Positions 26,960 to 36,905 of a DNA stretch of 57,824 nucleotides are shown here, piece by piece. The stretch comes from Halothiobacillus sp. (lineage in GTDB: Bacteria; Pseudomonadota; Gammaproteobacteria; Halothiobacillales; Halothiobacillaceae): NCBI RefSeq assembly GCF_028710545.1, contig NZ_JAQTTX010000015.1, positions 1 to 57,824 on the forward strand. Reading direction: 5' to 3'. The position numbers were made by a program, and so were the translations under genes. The notes under the pieces were generated by a model, which was given only the letters and a program-made list of their open reading frames with translations, was not told the DNA's origin and ran no database searches. Position 1 is the stretch's first letter, and each line of letters begins with the position of its first letter.

Positions 26960-29566
26960 ATGCGCATCGTGCCTTTATCGCTCCAATTTTTGATGTTTCT
27001 CGGCCTCCAGGTCGCCTTGAGCCTCGGTTTGGTTTTCTATCTCAACACACTCGCCAACAGTAACTTCCAGACGTTCCAGCGTGCGAGTTCGGGGTTTGTA
27101 GAATCCAGTAAAACCATCGAAACATTACGGAAATCATTCGCAGCCACCAGTGCCCAGATCGAGCAGATCACAAGCCAGTTTTCGGCGGGGCAGCGAGTAG
27201 ACGTACGCGATCAGGTACTGGCTCTTCAGCAGGTTGCTGCGGCCATCCGCACCGATACCGCGTTGGCCGGTCTGCGGGGTGTCGCCGGTGCCCAGATCAA
27301 TGCGCTGTCCAGAAGTATCGATCAGCAGGCACAAGCATTGATCAATGCCGCTGCGGCAACGGCATCTGCCACACCCGCCGAAGTCAAAGACATACAAAGT
27401 CAGCTCCGCAAGGAACGCAGTCGCATCATGGTGGACGATTTCGGTGCGTTGATCAGCGCCGCCAATCAGAATCTGGAAGATACCATGGCGCTGTTACGCG
27501 GTTCGACCGAATCGTTGAGCAGCCAGTACCAGACCCTGTTGATCCTGTTTATCGTGTTGCAGATCGCCCTGATGATGACGGCTCTGTGGTACTTCAACCA
27601 CCAGATCAAGCAGTTGGCGGATATTACGGATCGACTGATCGATGGCGAGGCCACCGCTGCCCTGCCCCAGCAAAAACGTCACGATCAGATCGGTCGTCTG
27701 GCCCGAGCTGTCCAGCATTTTAGAACCACGCTGATCACCCTTTCCGATTCACGAGAGCAACTCAAAGCCATCCTGAAGAAACACGATCAGGAAACCCTGA
27801 GCCGTCGCAAGGCGGAAAAACAGCTCGCACTGACCGCTTCGGTGTTCGAAAACGTGCAGGAAGCCGTTCTCCTGACCGATATTTCAGGGCACGTGACCCG
27901 GGCCAACGCGGTGGCTCAGGAGATGCTGCACAGCACGGAGAAACAACTAGCGGCCAAACCCCTGCTCGAATTCCTGCTGGGACATGATGCCGCCGTGCTC
28001 GAACCGCTCTGGCGTCAGGTACTGGAACAGGGTTACTGGTCAGGCGAGGTGGAGTTCACCCCGGAAAATGCCCCCACCATCACAGCATTGATCTCGATCA
28101 AGCTCATGGGCGAAGCGCGTGAAGGCCGGGGCCATGTGATCTTCGTACTCAGCGATCACACTGAAATTCGGGCACGTGAAGCAAAAATGCGTTTCCTCGC
28201 CGAGCAGGACACGGTAACCGGGCTATACAACCGTCACTATTTCATGACACAGGGCGAAAAACGGATTGCGCAGCATCCAAATTCATCGTTCAGCATCGTT
28301 TTGATCGGTATCGATAATTTCCGCTCTATCAATGATGCATTGGGTCACCACGATGGCGATCAAGTCCTTGTCGAGATCGGGCGTGCCCTTGCTGCCCTGC
28401 TGCCCGCAAGCGCGGTACTGGCGCGTGTCGATGGTGATGAATTTGCCTTCTACTGGACGCCAAAAGATGAACAGAACCAGGAAGAAGAACTCCGCGCATT
28501 CGCCGAGCGTGCGCTGGCTGCGGCTCGCCAGCCTATGCATATCAACAGCTATCAGATCACGTTGAAAATCAGCGCGGGGACGAGCACCTATCCCAACGAT
28601 GGCGACAATATCGAGGATCTGATCAAAACCAACGATATCGCCCTGTCGATGGCGAAGTCAGAAGGCGGTGATCGTCTCTATATGCACGGCGCACAGGCTC
28701 AAAACCTTGCGCGGCGACGGTTCATGCTGCAACAGGCTTTGGACAAGGCGCTGGGTAAACGCGAGTTGCGTCTGAGTTACCAGCCACAGGTTTCGCTGGC
28801 GAATGGTCAAATCTCCGGCTTCGAGGTTCTGATGCGCTGGCGTCATGGCGGCGAATGGGTTTCCCCGGCAGAATTCATTCCGCTCGCAGAAGAAACCGAC
28901 ACCATTGTGCGCATCACCGAATGGGCCTTCACCGAGGCCTGTAACCGGATTCGCGAGTGGCAGCGGCAAACACAGGATACATTTACGGTCTCGGTTAATT
29001 TACCGCCACGCCTGCTGTTAATCGATAAAATCAACGAGCGGCTGGTCAACATTGCAAAGCAGGCCGGCTTACCCCTTTCATCGATCACACTTGAGGTTAC
29101 CGAGAGCAGCTTCGGCAGCGATCCGAGTCTGATGTCAGACCAATTGCATCGCTTGGCCATGCAAGGCTTCACGATCGCAATCGACGATTTCGGCACAGGC
29201 TATTCTTCGTTGGCCTATCTGAGCACGCTGCCCATTTCCAAGATCAAGATCGACAAGAAATTCGTGGATCTGATCAGCGAAGATGCCGAGTCGTGCAAAC
29301 TCCTCAGATCCATTTTTGCAATGGCCGAATCACTGGAGCTGGATATCGTGGTCGAGGGCGTGGAGACTGTCGACCAATTGGTTCTGCTCAAGAAATTTGA
29401 TGTGCGCATGGATATTCAGGGATTCGTTTTCGAACCGGCGCAAAACGAGGACTTCTGGGAAGGTTTGTTTCTGGAAGGCAAGCCCCATGTCTATGAAGTT
29501 CCGGATTTGCGATCACCCAAGCAGAAGGCTGCCCCGGAGGGCAACAATCCAGTTACATTCAATTAG
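26960..29566 (+). CDS. Membrane PAS-GGDEF-EAL protein, probable c-di-GMP phosphodiesterase
   Basis: 868 residues. Membrane helices at 8-28 and 191-211 enclose a helical periplasmic sensor. Then come a HAMP-like linker (212-265), PAS (about 290-400), GGDEF (410-575) and EAL (590-850). The GGDEF domain looks inactive: the metal Asp of LDxDxF is Gly (LIGIDNF, 448-454), the signature reads VDGDEF and no RxxD inhibitory site precedes it. The EAL domain has GFEVLMRW (EVL), DDFGTGYSSL and KIDKKFV intact, so c-di-GMP hydrolysis is likely, with GGDEF perhaps binding GTP. It lies downstream of the stator genes, compatible with motility control. Confidence 0.9.
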   Translation: MRIVPLSLQFLMFLGLQVALSLGLVFYLNTLANSNFQTFQRASSGFVESSKTIETLRKSFAATSAQIEQITSQFSAGQRVDVRDQVLALQQVAAAIRTDTALAGLRGVAGAQINALSRSIDQQAQALINAAAATASATPAEVKDIQSQLRKERSRIMVDDFGALISAANQNLEDTMALLRGSTESLSSQYQTLLILFIVLQIALMMTALWYFNHQIKQLADITDRLIDGEATAALPQQKRHDQIGRLARAVQHFRTTLITLSDSREQLKAILKKHDQETLSRRKAEKQLALTASVFENVQEAVLLTDISGHVTRANAVAQEMLHSTEKQLAAKPLLEFLLGHDAAVLEPLWRQVLEQGYWSGEVEFTPENAPTITALISIKLMGEAREGRGHVIFVLSDHTEIRAREAKMRFLAEQDTVTGLYNRHYFMTQGEKRIAQHPNSSFSIVLIGIDNFRSINDALGHHDGDQVLVEIGRALAALLPASAVLARVDGDEFAFYWTPKDEQNQEEELRAFAERALAAARQPMHINSYQITLKISAGTSTYPNDGDNIEDLIKTNDIALSMAKSEGGDRLYMHGAQAQNLARRRFMLQQALDKALGKRELRLSYQPQVSLANGQISGFEVLMRWRHGGEWVSPAEFIPLAEETDTIVRITEWAFTEACNRIREWQRQTQDTFTVSVNLPPRLLLIDKINERLVNIAKQAGLPLSSITLEVTESSFGSDPSLMSDQLHRLAMQGFTIAIDDFGTGYSSLAYLSTLPISKIKIDKKFVDLISEDAESCKLLRSIFAMAESLELDIVVEGVETVDQLVLLKKFDVRMDIQGFVFEPAQNEDFWEGLFLEGKPHVYEVPDLRSPKQKAAPEGNNPVTFN

Positions 29567-29601
29567 CAATCCAATTCAACCGATATGGACACGGGGCGAA
29601 T

Positions 29602-29659
29602 TTGTTCGTGTTGGGGCATCCTGCCCCAAGCGGGAAACACTGAATAAATCAGCGCTTTC
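29602..29659 (-). repeat. Truncated type B MITE abutting polA
   Basis: Read on the minus strand it begins GAAAGCGCTGATTTATTC directly after CTAG (29660-29663). It retains blocks 1 and 2 (including the TTGGGGCA/TGCCCCAA stem) and part of block 3, then stops. The CTAG contains the polA stop codon. Confidence 0.75.
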
Positions 29660-32467
29660 CTAGTGCGCTTCGGCCCAACTTTTACCAACCCCCATACCCA
29701 CCTCGATGGGCACATTCAATTTTGCAGCCCCTGTCATTTCTGCGCGGATGATCGGCTCGATCTCGGCAACATCAGACTCGGGCACCTCGAAGATCAATTC
29801 ATCGTGCACCTGCAAAATCATCCGGGCTCGCCCGGGCACCACCAACAGCTTATGCAAGGCGATCATCGCTATCTTGATGATGTCCGCGGCCGTACCCTGC
29901 ATCGGCGCGTTGATGGCGGTACGCTCGGCGTATTGGCGTCGCTGGCCATTGCGACTGTGAATCTCCGGCAAATACAGGCGGCGACCGAATACGGTTTCCA
30001 CATAACCCATTTGACGCGCCTGTTGCCGCATCCGCTCCATGTACTTCGCCACCCCGGGATAGCGGGCAAAATACAGATCGATATAGGCCTGTGCCTCGCC
30101 ACGTGAGACATCAAGCTGCTTGGCCAACCCGAAGGCGGACATGCCATAAATCAAACCAAAATTAATGGCTTTGGCCGCACGGCGCTGATTGTCCGACACC
30201 TCGGCTTCCTTGATGCCGAACACCTCCGCCGCCGTGGCACGGTGAATATCTTCTCCGGCGGCAAAGGCTGCGCACAGACGCTCATCCTCGGACAGATGCG
30301 CCATAATGCGCAATTCAATCTGCGAATAGTCTGCTGAAATGAGTTTATACCCCGGATCGGCGACAAATGCCTGCCTGATCCGCCGCCCTTCTTCACTGCG
30401 AATCGGGATGTTCTGCAGGTTCGGATTGGATGAAGAAAGCCGCCCGGTCGCGGTCACGGCTTGATGAAAGGCACTGTGTACCCGTCCGGTATGGGCATGG
30501 ATGTCTTCGGGCAATCGGTCGATATAGGTTGATTTGAGCTTCGTGAGCCCGCGGTAATCGAGAATCAATGCGGGCAAGGGATGGCTACCTACCAGCTCGC
30601 CAAGCGCCTCTTCGTCGGTCGAAGGCTCGCCTTTTGGCGTTTTCTTGCCCACGGGCAGCTTGAGTTCATCGAACAACAATTCCTTGAGTTGTTTGGTCGA
30701 TCCCAGATTGAATTCGCGCCCGGCCGCCTTGAACGCGGCCTGCTCCACCGCGGCAATCCGCGCACCGATGGCTTTGCCCTGAATTGCAAGCTCGTCCCGA
30801 TCCACCCGCACCCCCGCGCGCTCCATGGCCACCAGAACTTCAATCAGCGGTTGCTCGATCTGCTCGTAAACAGAGCGCAAACCAGGCTCGGCGGAGAGTT
30901 TCGCCCAGAGGCACTGCTGCAATTGCCGGGTAACATCCGCATCCTCAGCCGCATAAGGGCCTGCCTGCTCAAGGTGAATCTCGGGGAAGCTCAGTGCCTT
31001 TGCGCCCTTACCGGCAATATCTTCGAACGTGATGGTCGAACGCCCAAGGTATTTTGCCGCCAGTGAATCCATGTCATGCCGTGTGGCGGTCGAATCCAGC
31101 ACATAGGATTCGAGCATCGTGTCGAATTTCACGCCACGCAGCGTGATGCCATGATTGGCCAACATGTGAGTGTCGAACTTGGCGTTCTGCATCACCTTGA
31201 TACGAGATGCGTCTTCGAGCCAGGGCTTGAGATCGGCCAGCACCGTGTCCCGATCCAGTTGCGCCGGTGCGCCGGGATAGTTGTGCGCCAGCGGCACATA
31301 AGCCGCGTGATTGTCTTCAATCGAAAACGAAACCCCGACGATCCGGCCATCGAACAAATCCAGTGCATCGGTTTCGGTATCGAAGGCCACCCATTGTGTT
31401 TTCTTGTCCACGTTTATGATTTGTTCCAGCCAACGCTGCCAGTCCGCGTCCGTCAGGATGGTTTCGTACATCGGCGGATCATTCAGAGCCAATTGCCCAT
31501 CATCCGAAGAAGTTTGCTTGGCATCCTGCCCGGGTGCAGGATCGGAAGCCGGGTCCGAAGGCGCTGGTGAAAATTGTCTGCGTAGGGTATTGAGTCCGAA
31601 CCGCTCCGCCAGCGCCAGAACCTTGTCGACATCCGGGGCCTGCACGGCAAGATCGCTCAAGGAAATGGGCAAGTCGCAATCGGTACGAATCGTCACCAGA
31701 TCCCGGCCAATGGGCAGAAAATCACGGGCAGCCCGCAATGCCTCGCCCACCTTGCCCTTGATCTGATCGGCATGGGCCATCAGGTTATCCAGCGATTGCC
31801 ATTCGTTGAGCCATTTGGCGGCTGTTTTCGGGCCGCATCCCGGCACACCGGGGATGTTGTCGACAGTATCGCCGACCAGCGTGAGGTAATCGATGAACTG
31901 AGCGGCGGTAATGCCGTATTTCGCCTCGATGGCCGCTTCATCCAGCACCGTGTTGCTCATGGTATTGACCAGACGAATACCCTCGGTCACCAACTGCGCG
32001 AAGTCCTTGTCGGCGGTCGCCACCAGCACCGATTCGCCTTTCTGCCGCGCCTGATGCATCAAGGTGCCGATCACGTCATCCGCTTCCACGCCCGGAACGC
32101 ACAGCAACGGAAAACCCAGCGCACGCACCAGTTCATGCACCGGCTCGATCTGCACGCGCAGGTCGTCTGGCAAGGGTGGGCGCTGTGCTTTGTAGGCAGG
32201 ATAGATCTTGTCGCGAAAGGTAGGACCGGGCGCATCGAACACCACGGCCATGCGCTCGGGATTTTCCTCTCGCCGAAGTTTCTGCAACATATTGATCACG
32301 CCGTGAATCGCACCCGTCGGCGTGCCATCCGGTGCCGTCAGAGGCGGCAGCGCATGAAAGGCGCGGAACAGGAACGAACTGCCATCCACCAGAATCAGCG
32401 GACTGGATGGTGCTGGCGAGGCGGGCTCGGCCACAGAGGCCACTTGCGAGGAAAAGAGATCATTCAT
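29660..32467 (-). CDS. polA: DNA polymerase I
   Basis: 935 residues. The 5' nuclease domain starts ILVDGSSFLFRAFHALPPL. The 3'-5' proofreading domain has its acidic start WVAFDTETDALD. The polymerase domain is complete (DYSQIELRIMAHLS, RRAAKAINFGLIYGMSAFGL, and QVHDELIFEVPE near the end). It fills gaps and removes RNA primers. Length is close to E. coli PolA (928). The TAG stop is part of the CTAG target of a truncated MITE immediately downstream. Divergent from the LOG-family gene. Confidence 0.98.
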   Translation of the reverse strand: MNDLFSSQVASVAEPASPAPSSPLILVDGSSFLFRAFHALPPLTAPDGTPTGAIHGVINMLQKLRREENPERMAVVFDAPGPTFRDKIYPAYKAQRPPLPDDLRVQIEPVHELVRALGFPLLCVPGVEADDVIGTLMHQARQKGESVLVATADKDFAQLVTEGIRLVNTMSNTVLDEAAIEAKYGITAAQFIDYLTLVGDTVDNIPGVPGCGPKTAAKWLNEWQSLDNLMAHADQIKGKVGEALRAARDFLPIGRDLVTIRTDCDLPISLSDLAVQAPDVDKVLALAERFGLNTLRRQFSPAPSDPASDPAPGQDAKQTSSDDGQLALNDPPMYETILTDADWQRWLEQIINVDKKTQWVAFDTETDALDLFDGRIVGVSFSIEDNHAAYVPLAHNYPGAPAQLDRDTVLADLKPWLEDASRIKVMQNAKFDTHMLANHGITLRGVKFDTMLESYVLDSTATRHDMDSLAAKYLGRSTITFEDIAGKGAKALSFPEIHLEQAGPYAAEDADVTRQLQQCLWAKLSAEPGLRSVYEQIEQPLIEVLVAMERAGVRVDRDELAIQGKAIGARIAAVEQAAFKAAGREFNLGSTKQLKELLFDELKLPVGKKTPKGEPSTDEEALGELVGSHPLPALILDYRGLTKLKSTYIDRLPEDIHAHTGRVHSAFHQAVTATGRLSSSNPNLQNIPIRSEEGRRIRQAFVADPGYKLISADYSQIELRIMAHLSEDERLCAAFAAGEDIHRATAAEVFGIKEAEVSDNQRRAAKAINFGLIYGMSAFGLAKQLDVSRGEAQAYIDLYFARYPGVAKYMERMRQQARQMGYVETVFGRRLYLPEIHSRNGQRRQYAERTAINAPMQGTAADIIKIAMIALHKLLVVPGRARMILQVHDELIFEVPESDVAEIEPIIRAEMTGAAKLNVPIEVGMGVGKSWAEAH

Positions 32468-32603
32468 GGTTGGTCATCGAAATTTGGCTTCAAGGTCGGT
32501 ACTATGCCACATGCTCTTGGGCATAGGCTGCTGCCACGGGCGATTCGCCCGAGACGGCTCATTCAACCGGGCTAAAAAATAAACCACCAGATGACATCCA
32601 CGC

Positions 32604-33323
32604 ATGAGTCCAAAAATACCCAATCACCCCTCCCGCCTCGATAAGAGCGAACGACTGAGCCTCGAATCGTGGAAAATCTTCCAGATCATGGCCGAGTTCG
32701 TACAGGGCTATGAGACGCTGGCCAGCATCGAACCTGCGGTCACTATTTTCGGCTCCGCCCGATTTGCGCCCGATCATCCCCACTATCTGATGACCGTCGA
32801 AATCGCCCGGCTCCTCTCGGACGGCGGTTTTGCGGTTGTCTCCGGTGGCGGCCCCGGCATCATGGAGGCCGCGAACAAGGGTGCGAAGGAAGGTGGTGCG
32901 CCGAGTGTCGGTTTGAATATCACCCTGCCGCACGAGCAGCACGACAATCCTTATCAGGATATTTCCCTTCATTTTCAGCATTTTTTTGCGCGCAAGGTCA
33001 TGTTCGTAAAATACGCCTCTGCCTATGTCGTCATGCCGGGTGGCTTCGGCACGCTGGATGAAATGGCGGAAATTCTCACCCTGGTACAAACCGGCAAGTC
33101 CCGCCGCATTCCCATCATTCTGGTGGGCACGGCGTTCTGGAGCGGCCTGCTGGATTGGTTCCGCCAGACACTGCTGCCCGAAGGCACCATCGGGGCGGAT
33201 GATTTGGATCTGATGACCGTTTGTGATGAGCCACAAACCGTGGTCAATACCATTTTCGATTTCTACCGCAACCGAAATCTGGGCGCGACCGCCGAAGAAC
33301 AGAAGAAACTGCTCGACCTGTAA
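32604..33323 (+). CDS. LOG-family (TIGR00730) nucleotide phosphoribohydrolase
   Basis: 239 residues. VTIFGSARF, SGGGPGIMEAANKGA and the signature PGGFGTLDEM identify the LOG/'lysine decarboxylase-like' family, which cleaves ribose 5-phosphate from nucleotide monophosphates such as AMP or cytokinin nucleotides. It could equally be PpnN-like in a broad sense, though it is much shorter than PpnN. The start is ATG 32604, with a weak ribosome site. Confidence 0.88.
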   Translation: MSPKIPNHPSRLDKSERLSLESWKIFQIMAEFVQGYETLASIEPAVTIFGSARFAPDHPHYLMTVEIARLLSDGGFAVVSGGGPGIMEAANKGAKEGGAPSVGLNITLPHEQHDNPYQDISLHFQHFFARKVMFVKYASAYVVMPGGFGTLDEMAEILTLVQTGKSRRIPIILVGTAFWSGLLDWFRQTLLPEGTIGADDLDLMTVCDEPQTVVNTIFDFYRNRNLGATAEEQKKLLDL

Positions 33324-33457
33324 GCGACGGAATAGGACGATTCACAGAAACCATTTTTCACATGGGCAGTTTTCGCATACGCTGCCCGCAAAACCAAGAG
33401 ACCGTCGAACTCGACGCGTCAACGTCTCGCAAAGACCCCAGACCGGAACGAAAGACC

Positions 33458-34423
33458 ATGTCGGTTTTCACCACAGTACACGAACATCAACTCACTCAAT
33501 TCCTGACGCAATTCGATTGCGGTCGGCTCGTTTCCTTCGTGGGGATCGCGGCGGGTATCGAGAACACCAACTACTTCGTCACCACCGATCGGTACGCGCT
33601 GGTGCTGACGCTGTTCGAGCATCATCAACCGGATGAACTGCACTACTTCCTCGACCTGATGGCGTATCTGGCCGAACATGACATTCCGACCGCCCACCCG
33701 ATGTGCAGCAAAAGCGGCTCCTATCTCGGCGAACTCAATGGTAAACCGGCAGCACTCGTCCGCCGCCTGACGGGCGGATCGCTGGAACACCCCAATACCG
33801 AAGAATGCCGCACGATGGGCACCGCGCTCGGACGGATGCATCGTACCAGCCCAGGTTTTGGCGGCTACCGCGCACCCGATCGGGCGTTGCCGTGGTTGCA
33901 ACAAACCGGTGCAATCCTGGCGAAACATCTTGCCAAAGACATGGAAGGCGAAACCGTCGCCCTGCTTGAGGACGAGCTCAGCTTTCAGCAAAACCACCCG
34001 CGCGACCATCTGCCGCAAGGTGCCATTCATGCCGACCTGTTCCGGGATAATGCCCTGTTTGAAAACGGCCGTCTGACGGGCATCATCGACCTCTACTACG
34101 CCTGCAACGACGCCTTGGCCTACGATCTGGCCGTTACCGTCAACGACTGGTGTCGCAACGAGCAGGACGGGATTGATGAAACGCGCGCGCGCGCAATGCT
34201 GGCCGGTTACCAGGATGAACGCCCGCTCAATGATGACGAACGCGCCGCCTGGCCCGGACTGCTCCGTGCCGCCGCCATGCGTTTCTGGCTTTCGCGACTC
34301 AAGGATCAATGCTTCCCCCGCGAAGGCGAAATGACTTATCAGAAAGATCCCGAAGTCTTCCGTCGCCTGCTGATCACCCATCGGGCACAGGCAGACGCCA
34401 CCCGCGCCTGGCTCAATGGCTGA
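33458..34423 (+). CDS. thrB: Homoserine kinase, aminoglycoside-phosphotransferase fold
   Basis: 321 residues from ATG 33458 (a longer frame to 33362 lacks similarity). VGIAAGIENTNYFV is the nucleotide loop, IHADLFRDNALF the Brenner motif with catalytic Asp, and GIIDLYYACNDALAYDLA the metal site. This is the ThrB of Pseudomonas and many proteobacteria, unrelated to the GHMP-type E. coli ThrB. It phosphorylates homoserine for threonine synthesis. The 3' end overlaps dusB by 8 nt. Confidence 0.93.
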   Translation: MSVFTTVHEHQLTQFLTQFDCGRLVSFVGIAAGIENTNYFVTTDRYALVLTLFEHHQPDELHYFLDLMAYLAEHDIPTAHPMCSKSGSYLGELNGKPAALVRRLTGGSLEHPNTEECRTMGTALGRMHRTSPGFGGYRAPDRALPWLQQTGAILAKHLAKDMEGETVALLEDELSFQQNHPRDHLPQGAIHADLFRDNALFENGRLTGIIDLYYACNDALAYDLAVTVNDWCRNEQDGIDETRARAMLAGYQDERPLNDDERAAWPGLLRAAAMRFWLSRLKDQCFPREGEMTYQKDPEVFRRLLITHRAQADATRAWLNG

Positions 34424-35432
34424 ATCGCTTCCGGTCGGTTCGCATCCTCTGTCGCCCATCATTCTGCACGGGCGAACCGGGGAACCGGTCATCATCGACC
34501 CACCGCTGGCGCTCGCCCCCATGGCCGGTGTGTCCGATCGCCCTTTTCGCCAGCTCTGTCGCGAATATGGCGCGGGGCTGGTCGTCACGGAAATGATGAG
34601 CGCCAAACCGGAACTACAATCCAGCACCAAAAGCCGCCTGCGACAAATCGACAGCAACGACATCGAACCCCGGGCGGTGCAACTCTTAGGCAATGATCCG
34701 TTTGAGCTGGCCGAAGCCGCCCGATTTGCGGTCGCGCAAGGCGCGCAACTGATCGATCTCAACCTCGGTTGCCCCGCCAAAAAGGTGTGCAAGAAAGCGG
34801 CAGGATCTGCACTCATGGCCGAGCCCGACACCGTCGCCCGTCTGCTGGACGCGCTGGTGGCCGCGGTCGATTGCCCGGTCAGCATGAAAATGCGTACCGG
34901 CCCCGACCGCAACTGGCGCAATGCCGTTGCGATCGCAAAAATCGCCGAAAATGCCGGTATATCCATGCTGTCGATCCACGGGCGCACCCGCGCAGACCGC
35001 TACGAAGGTGAAGCGGAATACGACACCATTGCCGAAGTGGTTGCCGCCGTCGACCTGCCCGTGTTTGCCAATGGCGACATCACCACACCGCAAAAAGCGC
35101 GGCAGGTAATCGCTCATACGGGCGCTGCGGGCATCATGGTCGGGCGAGGCGCATTCGGTCAGCCCTGGATTTTCTCTGCGCTGAAAGCAGAGCTCACCGG
35201 CCAGGCACTCCCCGGCGCACCAGATCGTGCCGAACGCTTTGCTGTCGTCCAAAAACAATTTGAAAAAATCTATCAACATTACGGCGACTCATTAGGAATT
35301 CGCATCACCCGGAAGCATCTGGGCTGGTATGCTGCGTCCCTTGATTTGGGTGAAGAAGATCGAGCTGTGTTCAACCGCTTCGAGCACCCACAACAGCAAC
35401 GCCAATGGTTAGCGCGTCACGCTAACGGATAA
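34416..35432 (+). CDS. dusB: tRNA-dihydrouridine synthase B
   Basis: 338 residues. ALAPMAGVSDRPFR and the FMN barrel motifs LNLGCPAKKVCKK (catalytic Cys), MKMRTGPD, HGRTRADRY, NGDI and GRGAFGQPWIF define DusB. It reduces U17 in tRNA using FMN and NADPH. It overlaps thrB and is followed 30 nt later by fis, the conserved dusB-fis pair of gammaproteobacteria. Confidence 0.96.
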   Translation: MAESLPVGSHPLSPIILHGRTGEPVIIDPPLALAPMAGVSDRPFRQLCREYGAGLVVTEMMSAKPELQSSTKSRLRQIDSNDIEPRAVQLLGNDPFELAEAARFAVAQGAQLIDLNLGCPAKKVCKKAAGSALMAEPDTVARLLDALVAAVDCPVSMKMRTGPDRNWRNAVAIAKIAENAGISMLSIHGRTRADRYEGEAEYDTIAEVVAAVDLPVFANGDITTPQKARQVIAHTGAAGIMVGRGAFGQPWIFSALKAELTGQALPGAPDRAERFAVVQKQFEKIYQHYGDSLGIRITRKHLGWYAASLDLGEEDRAVFNRFEHPQQQRQWLARHANG

Positions 35433-35462
35433 CCTCCCTTACCCGGCTGAACTAATCCGCTT

Positions 35463-35786
35463 ATGAATGCAAAACCACCCACGGAAGAAATCCCCCTAGC
35501 CAACGGCCACTGGCAGTGTCTGAACACGGATGAAGCTCATGGCGACAACCCCGTTCAGCAAGCCGTGCGTGCAGCGCTTGATGCCTTGTGGGAAACGTTG
35601 GAAGGCGACCAGCCAAACAATCTCTATGACCTCGTCATCGCGCAGATCGAACGCCCCTTGCTGGAAACGGCGATGATGCGCTGCGATCAAAACCAGTCCC
35701 GCGCGGCCGAATGCCTTGGCATCAATCGCAGCACCCTGCGCAAGAAACTCAAACAGCATCAATTACTGCCTGGCGAAGGAATCTGA
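35463..35786 (+). CDS. fis: DNA-binding protein Fis
   Basis: 107 residues (E. coli Fis has 98). The C-terminal helix-turn-helix is highly conserved: PLLETAMMRCDQNQSRAAE then LGINRSTLRKKLKQH. The N-terminus (beta-hairpin arm) is divergent, as usual outside enterics. It bends DNA and modulates rRNA, topology and recombination. Likely co-transcribed with dusB. Confidence 0.95.
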   Translation: MNAKPPTEEIPLANGHWQCLNTDEAHGDNPVQQAVRAALDALWETLEGDQPNNLYDLVIAQIERPLLETAMMRCDQNQSRAAECLGINRSTLRKKLKQHQLLPGEGI

Positions 35787-35805
35787 GACGAGAGCGATTT
35801 GACCC

Positions 35806-35960
35806 GACCCCTTTGCAAAAAGATAGGTCTCCCCCTTTGCAAAAGGGGGAACAAGGGGGATTTGCTGGCCTCGATTTACTGTGGTAAATCCCCCCTGCCC
35901 CCCTTTTCCAAAAGGGGGGGGGAAGGATGTGGCTTTTTAAAGGGGGGAGGAAGTAGCTTT
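35806..35960. repeat. Poly-C/poly-G inverted repeat cluster
   Basis: Several copies of CCCCCTTTGCAAAAGGGGG-like palindromes alternate with GGGGGATTTG and its inverse AAATCCCCCC. A related copy lies at 44104-44142. This is a dispersed intergenic palindrome type found in many bacteria. Lying between the convergent fis and tcdA genes, it may act as a bidirectional transcription barrier. Confidence 0.7.
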
Positions 35961-35999
35961 GAAAAAGAGATGGACGAGAGGGATTTCATAGCGACGCGC

Positions 36000-36737
36000 T
36001 CAGCTGCAATTCCCCTGCGCCAATAACCGCCGGATAATCTCCCCGGCCACAATGTGACCGAAAATATTCGGCATGTAACTGATCGTGCCATTGACGGCTC
36101 TTGGGCGAATGCCGGTGTCGGTGGGTACATGCGGGGCTGGTTTGCTTGGCAGTTCAGTGGAGTACACGACCGGGATATCCAGTGTGCAATCGAGTCGACG
36201 AAGGCGCGTGCGCAGTACACGGGCAAGGCCACAACCCTGCACTTCGGCCAGTGTGCCAACCCGCACGGCACGCGGGTCGAGGCGGTTGCCAGCGCCCAGC
36301 GCCGTCATGGTCATAATGCCCCGTGCCCGGGCTTCGGCCAACAATACCGCCTTCACGCCAATCGAATCAATGCAGTCGGCAATCGCGTCCATGGGGTGCT
36401 GTTCCAGCAATTCGACCACGCCGGATTCTTGCAGGAAATAAGGCAAAGGCACGGTGGTGATGTCATTACGGATCGATGCGAAGCGCGCTACGGCGACCTT
36501 GGCCTTGCTTTCCCCGATCACCGCTTCGGTGGAGAGCATTTGCCGGTTGAGGTTCGAACGGCCGAATTTGTCGTGGTCCAGCAGGTACACCGTGCCCACA
36601 CCGGCCCGCACCAGCGATTCGGCGCACGCGCCACCCACCCCACCCAACCCGGCGACCAGAACCCGTGCCTTGCGCAGCGTTTCCAATCCCCGCGCACCGA
36701 TCAACAACTCGGTGCGCTCTTCCAATCGTTCCGACAT
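36000..36737 (-). CDS. tcdA: tRNA threonylcarbamoyladenosine dehydratase (E1-like)
   Basis: 245 residues from ATG 36737 (GGAA upstream; the ATG at 36755 would add six residues). The E1-type nucleotide site VLVAGLGGVGGACAESLVRAG and DHDKFGRSNLNRQ are intact, followed by the ADCIDSIGVKAVLL region and the TcdA-typical MTALGAGNRLDP. It cyclises t6A to ct6A in tRNA with ATP. Its partner CsdE/CsdA is not in the window. Convergent with fis, divergent from the large c-di-GMP gene. Confidence 0.93.
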   Translation of the reverse strand: MSERLEERTELLIGARGLETLRKARVLVAGLGGVGGACAESLVRAGVGTVYLLDHDKFGRSNLNRQMLSTEAVIGESKAKVAVARFASIRNDITTVPLPYFLQESGVVELLEQHPMDAIADCIDSIGVKAVLLAEARARGIMTMTALGAGNRLDPRAVRVGTLAEVQGCGLARVLRTRLRRLDCTLDIPVVYSTELPSKPAPHVPTDTGIRPRAVNGTISYMPNIFGHIVAGEIIRRLLAQGNCS

Positions 36738-36905
36738 CACTGGTTTTCCAAACAAAAGAAGATCATTATGCGCAAAATTCGCCCGCCTCGGCGACTAACA
36801 ACTAGAATCAACAATCGTCATGGCTTTTATTGATGGTGTTGATTAAGCTTCACCCATGAATTTTTTTCGCTCAATATAGGCTCTTTATAGGACCTTGACT
36901 GCACA

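Noticed and set aside
33419..34987. 522-codon frame antisense to thrB and dusB
   Set aside because: Spans two well-supported genes and shows no protein-family features.
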